Counted from the first letter of the stretch, positions 1 to 6,857 are shown. The stretch: 7,025 nt of DNA from Candidatus Hydrogenedentota bacterium (GCA_903922535.1 CAIXUF010000913.1:1-7025); one strand, 5' to 3'. The notes: generated by a model from the letters alone, not told the origin. A program made the numbers and translations.

Positions 1-113
1 ATAACGCGCGCCGCGCTTGCCGCTGTTATGCGCGAGAAGGTCAGCCCCGCCGCCGCGCCGGCCGCCAGCGCCCCCTGCATGAATTGACGCCGGCTTGTTG
101 TGGTCTTGCTCAT
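1..113 (-). CDS. Tat-exported protein, N-terminal fragment
   Basis: Only the first 37 codons lie in the window; the gene continues past the left edge. The fragment begins MSKTTTSRRQFMQG and continues with an Ala/Gly-rich hydrophobic stretch (ALAAGAAAGLTF) and then small residues (TAASAA). This is a twin-arginine signal peptide: R8-R9 followed by Q-F-M matches the S/T-R-R-x-F-L/M pattern, and the hydrophobic core follows directly. The product is therefore probably folded in the cytoplasm and exported by TatABC. The ATG is supported by an AAGGAG ribosome binding site at 121-126, 7 bases upstream, and by a good promoter behind it. Leaders of this form are common on Gfo/Idh/MocA-type oxidoreductases and on sulfatases or DUF1501-type proteins in planctomycete-like bacteria, but nothing of the mature protein is visible, so the enzyme class cannot be named. 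Confidence 0.85.
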   Translation of the reverse strand, partial: MSKTTTSRRQFMQGALAAGAAAGLTFSRITAASAARV

Positions 114-160
114 GAGCGTTCTCCTTGTTTTGTGCTGTCCGCCCAATCGGTTCAAGGAAA

Positions 161-189
161 AGCCTATTCCTTTCCGTCGGCGCTGTCAA
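161..189 (-). promoter_or_regulatory. sigma70-type promoter for the Tat-exported protein gene
   Basis: On the minus strand there is a perfect -35 TTGACA (184-189), a 17-bp spacer and a -10-like TAGGCT (161-166; T, A and the final T match the consensus). Transcription would start near 154, giving a leader of about 40 bases that carries the AAGGAG ribosome binding site. The exact -35 and ideal spacing are the main support; the -10 is only half matched. Confidence 0.55.
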
Positions 190-220
190 CGCCGCCGTGC
201 GGGGCCGCATGAATTCCTCT

Positions 221-238
221 CCCCGCGCGGGGCATAAT
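221..238 (+). promoter_or_regulatory. -10 element beside a 12-bp palindrome, upstream of the GT-C gene
   Basis: A perfect 12-bp palindrome CCCCGCGCGGGG (221-232) is followed directly by CATAAT (233-238), a 5-of-6 match to the -10 consensus. No convincing -35 is seen. The -10 is followed by GGACGC and then the ATG at 245, so transcription from it would begin at or next to the start codon, giving a leaderless mRNA. That would agree with the absence of a Shine-Dalgarno before this ATG. The palindrome is in the place expected of an operator, but it may simply reflect local GC richness. Confidence 0.3.
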
Positions 239-244
239 GGACGC

Positions 245-1963
245 ATGAATTTCACGGTCATGTCAGCAGGAAGAGTCTTGTTCCGCGTCAGCCTTGCGGT
301 GATGGTTGTGTACCTCCTTGCCATGGCGGTGCTGTGGATACTTGGGGTGGAAAGCATCTACCAGCACCCGACGCCGTTTTACGCGCTCTACCTGCCCGCG
401 TTTTCCACGCCGACAGTGCCGTTGGCGGTGCTGTGGATCACGGTGCTGGCCTCGCTGTTCATCACCCGGCGCGCCGGGCTGCGGCCCGCAAGGCTTGGCG
501 CGCGGCCAGCGGTTATCTATATCTTTGGGTTGGCCGGACTGGCTGCGCTGGCTGCCGTGCAGATGTGCGCCGCGCCGGACGGCGCGCTCCCGTGGCTGAT
601 CGGCAGCCTGCGCGAACTTTCGTGGCACCTCGGGCCGCTGTTGGTGTTCTTTGGCTTCATGGCCGTACTGGCGCGGTCGTCCTTGCCGATGGCGCTGGCG
701 GGCTTGGAACCCGAACCGGACAGGGCGGAGGCGCGGCGGGTGGTGGCGGCGACGGCCGTGTTCCTGTTCTTCTTCGCCTGCACGGTGGCCATGCTGCGCC
801 ACGGGATGCAGGGCATTTCGCAGGCCTACCAGCGCGAGACCTACGAGTATGTGGGGGACATCGGCAAGACGGGCTCCATCCACGACCTTTTCGCCCGCTA
901 CGCGCAGATACGGCCCTATCTGTCGATGCACGCCAAGGTCCATCCTCCGGGTCCCGTCGCGCTGCTGTGGGTGATGTCGTGGATCTTCACGCAGGACCCG
1001 CTGGCCCTTTCCCTGGCCACGGCCGCTCTGGGCGCGTTGGGTGTGTTTCCATTGCATGGCTGGCTGCGGGCATGCTTCGGCGCGCGCGCGGCGCTGGCGG
1101 GCGTGCTGGTATACGCGCTTGTCCCGTCGATCGTGCTTTTCACGGCGACCAGTGCGGACATCCTGTTCACACCGTTCACGCTGGCGGCCCTGTGGGGTTT
1201 TGAACGATCGCTGCGCGGTGGGCGCTCCGGCTGGGCGCTCTTGGGCGGTGCGGCCTATGGGTTCGCGACGCTGTTGTCGTTCTCGCTGGCCGGGGTGGGC
1301 GTCTATTTCGCCGTGGCGGGACTGTTTGCCATTGCGCGCTCCGGGTCGCGCGGGGCGGTCGCGCGCACGGCCGTGGTGATGCTTGCCGCGTTTCTGGCCG
1401 TGCACGGACTGGTGTGGCTCTGGTCGGGCTTCGACTACGTCAGCGCGCTGCATGCGGCCAAGGCGCAGTTCGATCTTGACCAGTACAATCTGGACCAGTT
1501 CACGCCTCGCTATCCCGGCTGGACCTTCCGCGTGATCTTCAATCCCGCGGCCTGGTTCTATTTTGCGGGCATGCCGGTATCGCTGCTGTTCCTGCGGCAG
1601 GCACTCACCTTGGGCCGCGCGGGCGCGGCGGATGGAACAGAACAAGGCAGGCGCGACGCCTGCGGTACGGAGGACACACTGCGGGGGGCGCGTTCGGAGG
1701 ATGGGGCGGCCGCCGGACCGGGGCCGCGGGCAACCCTTGCGGCGTTTGCGCTGGCGGCGGTGGCGTTGAACTTCCTGTATCTGGCCCGGGGCGAGGGGGA
1801 ACGGTCGGCGCTGTACCTGTTTCCGTTTTTGGTGGGTCCCGCGGCGCTGGCGATTGCGGGGATGTGCGGCAAAGCACGGTCGGCAGAGCCGCTGTGGGGG
1901 ATGCTGGGCTTCCTGGCCTTCCAGTGCTGGGTGACCGAGCTGTGCTTCTACACGTACTGGTAA
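245..1963 (+). CDS. GT-C-like polytopic membrane glycosyltransferase
   Basis: Integral membrane protein of 572 residues with about 13 hydrophobic segments, for example 12-33, 57-76, 89-108, 127-146, 167-185, 254-270, 283-301, 331-347, 376-394, 434-453, 498-516, 523-541 and 550-566. Three soluble-loop signatures suggest a GT-C enzyme of the ArnT/PMT-like group, which transfers sugars from polyprenyl-phosphate donors on the outer face of the membrane: an acidic loop QRETYEYVGD (196-205), the motif KVHPPGPVALLW (231-242), and GEGERSALYLFPF (517-529), which resembles the GExER-plus-hydrophobic end seen in related mannosyltransferases. Substrate is unknown. An in-frame upstream TTG at 125 would add 40 residues, but that part overlaps the divergent promoter and is not hydrophobic, so the ATG at 245 is preferred; ATG at 260 is also possible. 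No Shine-Dalgarno is visible. Residues 457-497 form a low-complexity charged, Gly/Ala-rich loop that contains a translated palindromic repeat. The gene converges on the PilT gene with 22 bp between stop codons and no clear terminator there. Confidence 0.8.
   Translation: MNFTVMSAGRVLFRVSLAVMVVYLLAMAVLWILGVESIYQHPTPFYALYLPAFSTPTVPLAVLWITVLASLFITRRAGLRPARLGARPAVIYIFGLAGLAALAAVQMCAAPDGALPWLIGSLRELSWHLGPLLVFFGFMAVLARSSLPMALAGLEPEPDRAEARRVVAATAVFLFFFACTVAMLRHGMQGISQAYQRETYEYVGDIGKTGSIHDLFARYAQIRPYLSMHAKVHPPGPVALLWVMSWIFTQDPLALSLATAALGALGVFPLHGWLRACFGARAALAGVLVYALVPSIVLFTATSADILFTPFTLAALWGFERSLRGGRSGWALLGGAAYGFATLLSFSLAGVGVYFAVAGLFAIARSGSRGAVARTAVVMLAAFLAVHGLVWLWSGFDYVSALHAAKAQFDLDQYNLDQFTPRYPGWTFRVIFNPAAWFYFAGMPVSLLFLRQALTLGRAGAADGTEQGRRDACGTEDTLRGARSEDGAAAGPGPRATLAAFALAAVALNFLYLARGEGERSALYLFPFLVGPAALAIAGMCGKARSAEPLWGMLGFLAFQCWVTELCFYTYW
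1647..1663. repeat. REP-like palindrome inside the GT-C coding region
   Basis: A perfect 7-bp inverted repeat, GCAGGCG and CGCCTGC, with a 3-base loop (CGA). It is read in frame as G-R-R-D-A-C (residues 468-473) in the hydrophilic loop of the GT-C protein. From memory, short GCAGGCG-type palindromes followed by a GGTAC-like end occur as dispersed elements in several planctomycete- and verrucomicrobia-like genomes. There is only one copy in this window, so its membership of a dispersed family is an inference. Confidence 0.5.
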
Positions 1964-1985
1964 CCGGCCCGGGATTCGGCTCCGG

Positions 1986-3479
1986 CTATTTGAGCAGCTT
2001 GCGGCCTTCGGAGGACTTGATGCCGGAAATGACGCGGGCGAAGCCTTCCTCGTTGGCGCACGCGGAAATGGCCTCCTCGCGGGTGACGAGCCCCTTCTGG
2101 AAGAGTTCGACGGCGTACTGGTCGAAGCTGCGCATGTCGCTGTCCACCTCGATGATGCCGTACAACTTGCCGAGGTCGCCGTCCAGAATGGCGTCGCGCA
2201 CGATGGGCTTGCCGCCGAGCAGAATCTCCACCGCGGGGATGCGGCCGCCGCCAATCCGCTTGAGCAGGCGCTGGCACACCACGCCCTGCAGCGTGTAGGC
2301 GATTTCCTGGCGGATCAGGTCGCGCTCGTTCTGCGGGAAATAGCTGATCATGCGGTTGATCGTGTCCACGGCCGTCGTCGTGTGGAGTGTGCTGAACACA
2401 AGGTGGCCCGTTTCGGCGGCGCTCAGGCCGGCGCGGATGGTCTCGATGTCGCGCATTTCGCCCACGAGAATCACGTCGGGGTCCTCGCGCAGCGCGCCGC
2501 GCAGCGCGTTGGCGAAGGAGTGCGTGTCGCGCCCGACCTGTCGCTGCGAGATGATGCTGCTCTTGTCGGTGTACACGTATTCGATGGGGTCCTCGACCGT
2601 GATGATGTGGCAGGGCCTGCGCTCGTTGATGTAGTCGATCATGGCGGCGAGCGTGGTGGACTTGCCGGAGCCGGTCACGCCGCAGACGAGGAAGAGGCCG
2701 CGGTGCTTGTAGCATACCGCAGCCACCACGTCGGGAATGTTGAGCGCCGGGAACGGCAGCGGCGCTTCGGGAATGAGGCGGACGGCCAGACCCATGGCGC
2801 CCTGCTTCACGTAGCCGCTGCAGCGCAGGTAGCCCACGCCGACGGCGTGGTACTGAAAGCTTGATTCGCGCTCCGTTTCCAGCAGGCGCATTTCGTTCGG
2901 GCCGCCAAGCTGAAGGATGAACCTCCGCATGTCCTCGGCGGTGAGGGCGGGGCAGTGGTCCAGGGCGAGGAGATCGTTGTCCACCCGGATGAAGGGCTTG
3001 TTGCCGGCCCGAAGGTGAAGGTCGGACGCCTTGCGTTGCTTCATCTCCTCGATGAGCACGTTGATGTTGAAGTCCGAGTCGGTGTAGGACTCCACCTCCA
3101 GTTCCCAGGTCTGCGAGCGCAGCGAATGCTTGCAGTAATGCTCGACAAGCGCGTCGACGGGCAGCAGCGCGGCAATCTGGCGCCATTCGAAGGGGGGCAG
3201 CGTGATCTTGATCATGCCCTCCTCAAACTTGATGCGCCCGTTGACGCGCGTGGAGGCGAGGGCCTTGTCCAGTTCCTCCTGCGACACGGCGTTCTTTGCG
3301 GTGAAAATGATCCGCATCATGTCGATGCGGTTCGCCATGTCGGCGCCCTTGGCGATGATCGCGCAGAACTCGCAGTCAAACTTGACCTCGGCGGGAAGGC
3401 CCGTGGCGCGGATGACCTCCGTAAGGCCGGTGCGGAAAACGTCCATGAGGGTGCTGGTGCTTTGGCTTCCAATAAACAT
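1986..3479 (-). CDS. pilT: PilT-family type IV pilus retraction ATPase with N-terminal extension
   Basis: Cytoplasmic hexameric ATPase of the type II/IV secretion superfamily that powers pilus retraction (twitching motility, DNA uptake, surface sensing). 497 residues. The PilT core starts near 141 with INVLIEEMKQRKASDLHLRAG, the usual PilT/PilU opening. The ATPase motifs are complete: Walker A GVTGSGKST (267-275), Asp box ITVEDPIEY (293-301), Walker B DPDVILVGEMRD (333-344) and His box AETGHLVFSTLHT (355-367). Where PilT has AIRNLIRE, this protein has a diverged PIVRDAILDGD (425-435), so a PilU-like or specialised paralogue is possible. PilT proteins are usually about 340-380 residues; the surplus is residues 1-140, which I do not recognise and which include a CxxC (C36, C39). 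The ATG at 3479 is used because the frame is open from there and a weak GGAA lies about 9 bases upstream; ATG at 3446 is an alternative and would keep nearly all of the extension. It has its own promoter region and no pilus genes next to it. Confidence 0.93.
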   Translation of the reverse strand: MFIGSQSTSTLMDVFRTGLTEVIRATGLPAEVKFDCEFCAIIAKGADMANRIDMMRIIFTAKNAVSQEELDKALASTRVNGRIKFEEGMIKITLPPFEWRQIAALLPVDALVEHYCKHSLRSQTWELEVESYTDSDFNINVLIEEMKQRKASDLHLRAGNKPFIRVDNDLLALDHCPALTAEDMRRFILQLGGPNEMRLLETERESSFQYHAVGVGYLRCSGYVKQGAMGLAVRLIPEAPLPFPALNIPDVVAAVCYKHRGLFLVCGVTGSGKSTTLAAMIDYINERRPCHIITVEDPIEYVYTDKSSIISQRQVGRDTHSFANALRGALREDPDVILVGEMRDIETIRAGLSAAETGHLVFSTLHTTTAVDTINRMISYFPQNERDLIRQEIAYTLQGVVCQRLLKRIGGGRIPAVEILLGGKPIVRDAILDGDLGKLYGIIEVDSDMRSFDQYAVELFQKGLVTREEAISACANEEGFARVISGIKSSEGRKLLK

Positions 3480-3497
3480 GATAGGTACATTCCGTGC

Positions 3498-3511
3498 GAA
3501 ATCGCGATTTC
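3498..3511. promoter_or_regulatory. 14-bp perfect palindrome in the pilT leader
   Basis: GAAATCGCGATTTC is its own reverse complement. It lies 19-32 bases upstream of the pilT start codon, inside the predicted untranslated leader. It could be a dimeric repressor site or form a small hairpin just before the ribosome binding site. No regulator is identified. Confidence 0.4.
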
Positions 3512-3557
3512 AGCCCTACCCGATGTCGCGTCGGGGAGCGGCGCGGGGGCACACAAA

Positions 3558-3571
3558 AGGATTATAATCCT
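3558..3571. promoter_or_regulatory. 14-bp perfect palindrome over the pilT -10 region
   Basis: AGGATTATAATCCT is its own reverse complement and contains TATAAT on both strands. It overlaps the predicted -10 region of pilT, the classic location for a repressor operator, although part of the symmetry may come from the -10 itself. Its centre is exactly 60 bp from the centre of the palindrome at 3498-3511; the two sequences differ. Confidence 0.4.
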
Positions 3572-3596
3572 AGCATGGCCACTTTGCGCAAGTCAA
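3561..3596 (-). promoter_or_regulatory. Predicted pilT promoter
   Basis: On the minus strand TTGACT (3591-3596, 5 of 6 to the -35 consensus) is followed after 18 bp by TAGGAT (3567-3572), which is preceded by an extended -10 TGC. Immediately downstream is a perfect TATAAT (3561-3566), but it would need a 24-bp spacer from TTGACT, or 19 bp from the weaker TTGCGC, so which -10 is used is uncertain. Either gives a leader of roughly 75-80 bases to the ATG at 3479. The site stands in an AT-rich patch within otherwise GC-rich DNA. Confidence 0.5.
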
Positions 3597-3727
3597 AGCG
3601 TGGCGCGGGGTTGTAACTGTGACACGGCCTGTTTTTCCCCATTTATCGTATTGCAGCGTTTTCGTTGTCCTTTCTGTCAGATATGCGCGCTCCTGGCGTG
3701 CGATTGCGGCCGATTCCCGTTCCAGTG

Positions 3728-3760
3728 AAAAGGCACGGCGCGCTCCGCTTCGCTGCGCAC
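3728..3760 (-). terminator. Weak candidate terminator after the glycosidase gene
   Basis: Read on the minus strand, about 17 bases past the glycosidase stop, a 6-bp stem (GTGCGC with GCGCGC, one G-T wobble) encloses an 11-base loop that can itself pair partly (GC-GAA-GC). Six bases later comes TTTT. The stem and T-run are both short and are not adjacent, so termination may be weak. The rest of the 3480-3776 gap holds the pilT promoter and the palindromes. I see no convincing gene in it: the open frame across 3570-3773 on the minus strand begins with TTG, has no ribosome binding site and has unremarkable composition. Confidence 0.3.
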
Positions 3761-3776
3761 ACCCCACAGTCAATAC

Positions 3777-6700
3777 CTATTTCACCAGCCGCGCATCCGC
3801 CCAGTCGGCGTGGTCGCCCATGATGTTGTCGCCGGCGTCGTCCACAACCAGGCGCAGTTCCTTGGCGTCTTTCAGGTCCACCTCAACGCGCTTGGCCGCG
3901 TCGCCGCGCACCATTCTGCCCGACTCCCAGCGCTTCTGTTCGTCCACAAACACCGTGAAGCCCATGGACCCGTTGGTGGCCATGTCGGGACCGGCCCACG
4001 CCTGGAACGCGCTGTATTTGCCGTCGAGGTTGTAGACGATCTCGCTGTTGGCGTGCGTGCCCAGGCCGCGGCGGAAATGCTGCGGGCCGATGATGATCTC
4101 CTTGTCCCACACGCTGCGGTTCTTTTTGAGTTCGCCCCAGCCCTGTTTGACCGAGACGGGCTCGATGGTGTCGAGGAACACGCCGTCGATCTTCTCCACG
4201 AGCGCGGTCTTGTGCACTTCCCCGACCGCATTCGAAACGGTTTGCGGGGCGAGCACACAGGTGCTGTCGCGCCAGACAATTGGGGCAAGGGGCAGCACGT
4301 TGGACAGTTCGGGACTGTCCAGTCCGTGTCCCTTTTCAGGTTTCGGCTCCCACGACCACGGCTCGCGGCTCATTTTGGACAGACTGAGGCCGGGTTTATC
4401 GGCGAGCAGCCAGACGGACACGGTGGCGCCGGGGTCCTGCGTGCATGCGTGCAGGGAGACATCGCCGGTGCCCTCGGGCACCGTTGCTTCGAGAAACTGC
4501 CAGCATTCGGGCGCGGCAATGCCCGTGGCAGTGAAGCCTGCGTCGGAGCGAATCGCGCGCAAGGGAATGTCCTGGCCGTTGACCTGAAGCGTGCCCGTGG
4601 CTTCCGGCACGGTCTTGCCTTCGAAGAGGGCCAGAACCCGCACACGGGCGATACGGCCGTCGGGGGCGTCCACGCCGGGTGTCCGGGCCGAGGGGACGTC
4701 CATGCGGAAGTCCGCGTTGATTTCCACGGCTTTGCCTGACGCGGGTGCGAGAGAAGTGTAGTCCGCGCCGTAGGGCTGGGGGACTTCGTCGTAGAGGACA
4801 CTGCTCACGCTTGTGTTTGGATTGGTGAGCGTGTTGGCAAGAACTGTGTTCACAACGTTCGCCGCTTTGGGCAGACCCTGCGGCGCGTCGCCGGTGGCAA
4901 AGGACAACACAACCGTTTCATAGGGTGCAAGGGGCACGTCCAGAGTTTGTCCGGCGTACAGCGCATCGCCGTAGAAGCGCGGTTCGGGATAGAGGCTGAT
5001 GGCATGCACCGGTCCCTTCACGGCCAGGTCAATCTTTATGGGATAACTTTGTTTCGCGATCCATGGATTGCGCAGCAAAACGAGACCGCGATCGGCGCCC
5101 CAGTGCGCGTAGCCGTAGGGTTCGCGCGGCATGGGCGCGGTGAACGACAGCCAGGGTGTGCCTTCCTTGAGCCACGTCGCGGGACGCAGCGGCAGCGTGT
5201 TTGGCGCGGTCAGCAGTTCCGCGTTGGCGCGGGACCATTTGATCAGTCCGGCCAGCAGGGCCCAACGGTCATCGTTCATGTACTTGGGATTCACATAGAG
5301 CGGCACAAAGGCGTGACCGCGCAGAATCGTGGTGACGGCATCGTTCATGAAGGGCTCGTCGCTCTGGTGGATGACGCCGAGGATTTCCTGCGCGGGGATG
5401 GGCGAGGGAAGCCGGTCGGCCCCCTGCAGGTTAAAGTAGTCGCGTCCCGTGGTGTAGCTCTCGCGGTATATCGGGCAGGGCACGCGGCCGTGCGGCGAGT
5501 CGTCGCCGAAACAGCCGATGACCGAGTTGACGTGGAACAGCCACCAGGGGCTGGCGTAGGCGCTGTAGGTGGCTTCGAGCCACGCCACGGGACTGGCCGC
5601 GCGCATGACGTCGAAGGCCGCGCACGCGCCCGCCGCCGTGGCGTCCGATGTCCAGTTGCCGGCCATGTAATTGGCGCCGCCCGGGTTCAGGCCGTCAAGC
5701 TTTATCTGGCCCAGGTGGTATTGCTTCGCGATGCCGCCGATGGAGGACGCATACTTGGCCTGGTACTTCTCACCCGCAAGGCTGAGCAGTCGAACCGTGG
5801 TGCCGGGCACCTCGAAGCTCTCGTAGCCGTGATCGAGCGCCCATTGCGGGTCCACTGCGGGCGGATAGCAGGACGACGGCGAGCACCACAGTCCCAGGTG
5901 GCCACCCATCGCCTCGGCGCCCGCCTGGATCTTGGTGAACCCGTCGGGGAACAGCTTCTTGTCGATATCCCACACACCCATGGGATCGGACCAGCCCATG
6001 TCGATGGTGAACGAGTCGAGCCCCACGCCGTGCTTCTTGTAGAGGTTGTCCTCGAACTGTTTCATCAGGCCGAGAATGTCGGCCTCGGTGAAGGGCACCG
6101 GCGAGGTCCACCAGGAGTTGTAGTTGAAATGCAGCCCCTTGGGCGCCGGCCGGTGCGCCTCTATATAGCGGTGAAACGCCAGCACTTCCTGTCCCGCCTC
6201 CGCCGGGCCATACACGGCCTGGCGGCTTGAATACGAACCATTGGGGGCCAGTTCACAGTGCGGTTTTGTGGCCAGGATGACTTTGCCGTTCTTGACGCGT
6301 GTGGAGGCGACAGGGAATTCCACCCCCAGGAAGCAACCCTTGATGAACACGGGATAGCTCTGCGGCGGACCGGGCCGGAACTCCTGCACGGGAGCGGTGT
6401 CGTAAGTGTCGAAGACAACCTCGTCCAGTTTTACCGGAGCGACTGTGTTGACCTCGCGCAACCGCAGTCCTTTGCGCAGCACCTGTTCCTGGGGAGACCA
6501 GGCGAGGTCCAATTCGGCCTCCAGCGACCCGCCGCCGGACAAGGGGATGGGCGCATAGACAACCTTCAGCGTGTTGTCTTTGAGCAGGTCGCCCTCCACC
6601 GACTTGGGCGATTGGCCGCCCAACGCATCGGCCACACCCGCCAATTCCACCGCGGGACAGGCCAGCGAAACCGACAGCGATTCATCGCCGCTGTGCAGGA

Positions 6701-6782
6701 TCACTGCGGTGGGGGTGGTTTCCAGCCGGACATCCGCCCCGGCAAACAGCACAAGCGCCGACAACACAGCCGCCATACCCAT
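3777..6782 (-). CDS. Secreted GH36/GH27-like glycosidase with C-terminal NPCBM domain
   Basis: Predicted extracellular or periplasmic glycoside hydrolase, 1001 residues, of the alpha-galactosidase-like (clan GH-D) type. Residues 1-16 look like a signal peptide, with an Ala-Gly-Ala cleavage site before D17, though the n-region has no Lys or Arg. An N-terminal beta-sandwich (about 17-210) leads to a (beta/alpha)8 barrel (about 215-520) with SFTIDMGWSDPMGVWDID (257-274), GLWC (297-300), the probable nucleophile D363 in GQIKLDGLNPGG, and the probable acid/base D427 or D428 in CFGDDSP. The spacing of about 64 residues suits GH36. A beta domain follows (about 585-630, ending YETVVLSFA), then an unrecognised region (about 640-860), then an NPCBM/CBM51-like galactose-binding fold (about 865-1000) with GWGELKKNRS, RRGLGTHANSEIVYNL and HADWADARL. 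The substrate is probably an alpha-galactoside, but the barrel is divergent and GH31-like activity cannot be excluded. The ATG at 6782 is chosen over the in-frame GTG at 6818 because GGAGG lies 7 bases upstream of it. Confidence 0.88.
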   Translation of the reverse strand: MGMAAVLSALVLFAGADVRLETTPTAVILHSGDESLSVSLACPAVELAGVADALGGQSPKSVEGDLLKDNTLKVVYAPIPLSGGGSLEAELDLAWSPQEQVLRKGLRLREVNTVAPVKLDEVVFDTYDTAPVQEFRPGPPQSYPVFIKGCFLGVEFPVASTRVKNGKVILATKPHCELAPNGSYSSRQAVYGPAEAGQEVLAFHRYIEAHRPAPKGLHFNYNSWWTSPVPFTEADILGLMKQFEDNLYKKHGVGLDSFTIDMGWSDPMGVWDIDKKLFPDGFTKIQAGAEAMGGHLGLWCSPSSCYPPAVDPQWALDHGYESFEVPGTTVRLLSLAGEKYQAKYASSIGGIAKQYHLGQIKLDGLNPGGANYMAGNWTSDATAAGACAAFDVMRAASPVAWLEATYSAYASPWWLFHVNSVIGCFGDDSPHGRVPCPIYRESYTTGRDYFNLQGADRLPSPIPAQEILGVIHQSDEPFMNDAVTTILRGHAFVPLYVNPKYMNDDRWALLAGLIKWSRANAELLTAPNTLPLRPATWLKEGTPWLSFTAPMPREPYGYAHWGADRGLVLLRNPWIAKQSYPIKIDLAVKGPVHAISLYPEPRFYGDALYAGQTLDVPLAPYETVVLSFATGDAPQGLPKAANVVNTVLANTLTNPNTSVSSVLYDEVPQPYGADYTSLAPASGKAVEINADFRMDVPSARTPGVDAPDGRIARVRVLALFEGKTVPEATGTLQVNGQDIPLRAIRSDAGFTATGIAAPECWQFLEATVPEGTGDVSLHACTQDPGATVSVWLLADKPGLSLSKMSREPWSWEPKPEKGHGLDSPELSNVLPLAPIVWRDSTCVLAPQTVSNAVGEVHKTALVEKIDGVFLDTIEPVSVKQGWGELKKNRSVWDKEIIIGPQHFRRGLGTHANSEIVYNLDGKYSAFQAWAGPDMATNGSMGFTVFVDEQKRWESGRMVRGDAAKRVEVDLKDAKELRLVVDDAGDNIMGDHADWADARLVK

Positions 6783-6818
6783 GAGAATGCCTCCAATGTT
6801 GTGGACCCATGATAACAC
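6783..6818. repeat. 36-bp direct repeat, copy 1
   Basis: Begins GAGAATGCCTCCAATG and ends CATGATAACAC on the plus strand. It matches copy 2 (6858-6893) at 29 of 36 positions without gaps, and all seven differences are transitions. It abuts the glycosidase ATG, and on the minus strand it contains that gene's GGAGG. Confidence 0.7.
6790..6794 (-). promoter_or_regulatory. Ribosome binding site that sets the glycosidase start
   Basis: GGAGG on the minus strand, 7 bases before the ATG at 6782. It is the strongest Shine-Dalgarno near the 5' end of this frame and rules against the upstream GTG at 6818. It lies inside repeat copy 1; the matching position in copy 2 reads GAAGG. Confidence 0.75.
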
Positions 6819-6826
6819 TCACTCAA

Positions 6827-6855
6827 CCAATACCACCGTTGCCCCAGTTTGCCAA
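6827..6855 (-). promoter_or_regulatory. Candidate glycosidase promoter between the two repeats
   Basis: On the minus strand TTGGCA (6850-6855, 5 of 6 to the -35 consensus) is followed after 17 bp by TATTGG (6827-6832, 3 of 6 to the -10 consensus). Transcription would begin near 6820, giving a leader of about 38 bases. The spacing is ideal but the -10 is poor, so read-through from the gene ending at 6957 is an alternative. Confidence 0.3.
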
Positions 6856-6857
6856 GT

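Noticed and set aside
1964..1985. Possible bidirectional terminator between the convergent GT-C and pilT genes
   Set aside because: The 22-bp gap contains only short CCGG/CCCGGG symmetry and no T-run on either strand.
263..2254. 663-residue open frame on the minus strand opposite the GT-C gene
   Set aside because: It is very rich in Arg, Gln, His and Pro with no domain signal, as expected for the antisense of a GC-rich membrane gene, and it runs into the pilT coding region in a different frame.
1948..3186. 412-residue minus-strand frame overlapping pilT
   Set aside because: It is an out-of-frame reading of the pilT gene, Arg/His/Pro-rich, whereas the pilT frame contains all ATPase motifs.
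3600..3616. Possible sigma54 -24/-12 element (TGGCGC with a following TTGT) on the plus strand
   Set aside because: The spacer is one base short, the -12 lacks the conserved GC, and no plus-strand gene follows.
3570..3773. 67-codon minus-strand frame in the gap between the glycosidase and pilT
   Set aside because: It starts with TTG, lacks a Shine-Dalgarno, crosses the candidate terminator and the pilT promoter, and shows no known motif.
4947..6230. 427-residue plus-strand frame opposite the glycosidase
   Set aside because: Composition is that of an antisense shadow (Gly, Arg, Val, His), and the minus-strand frame encodes recognisable glycosidase and NPCBM motifs.
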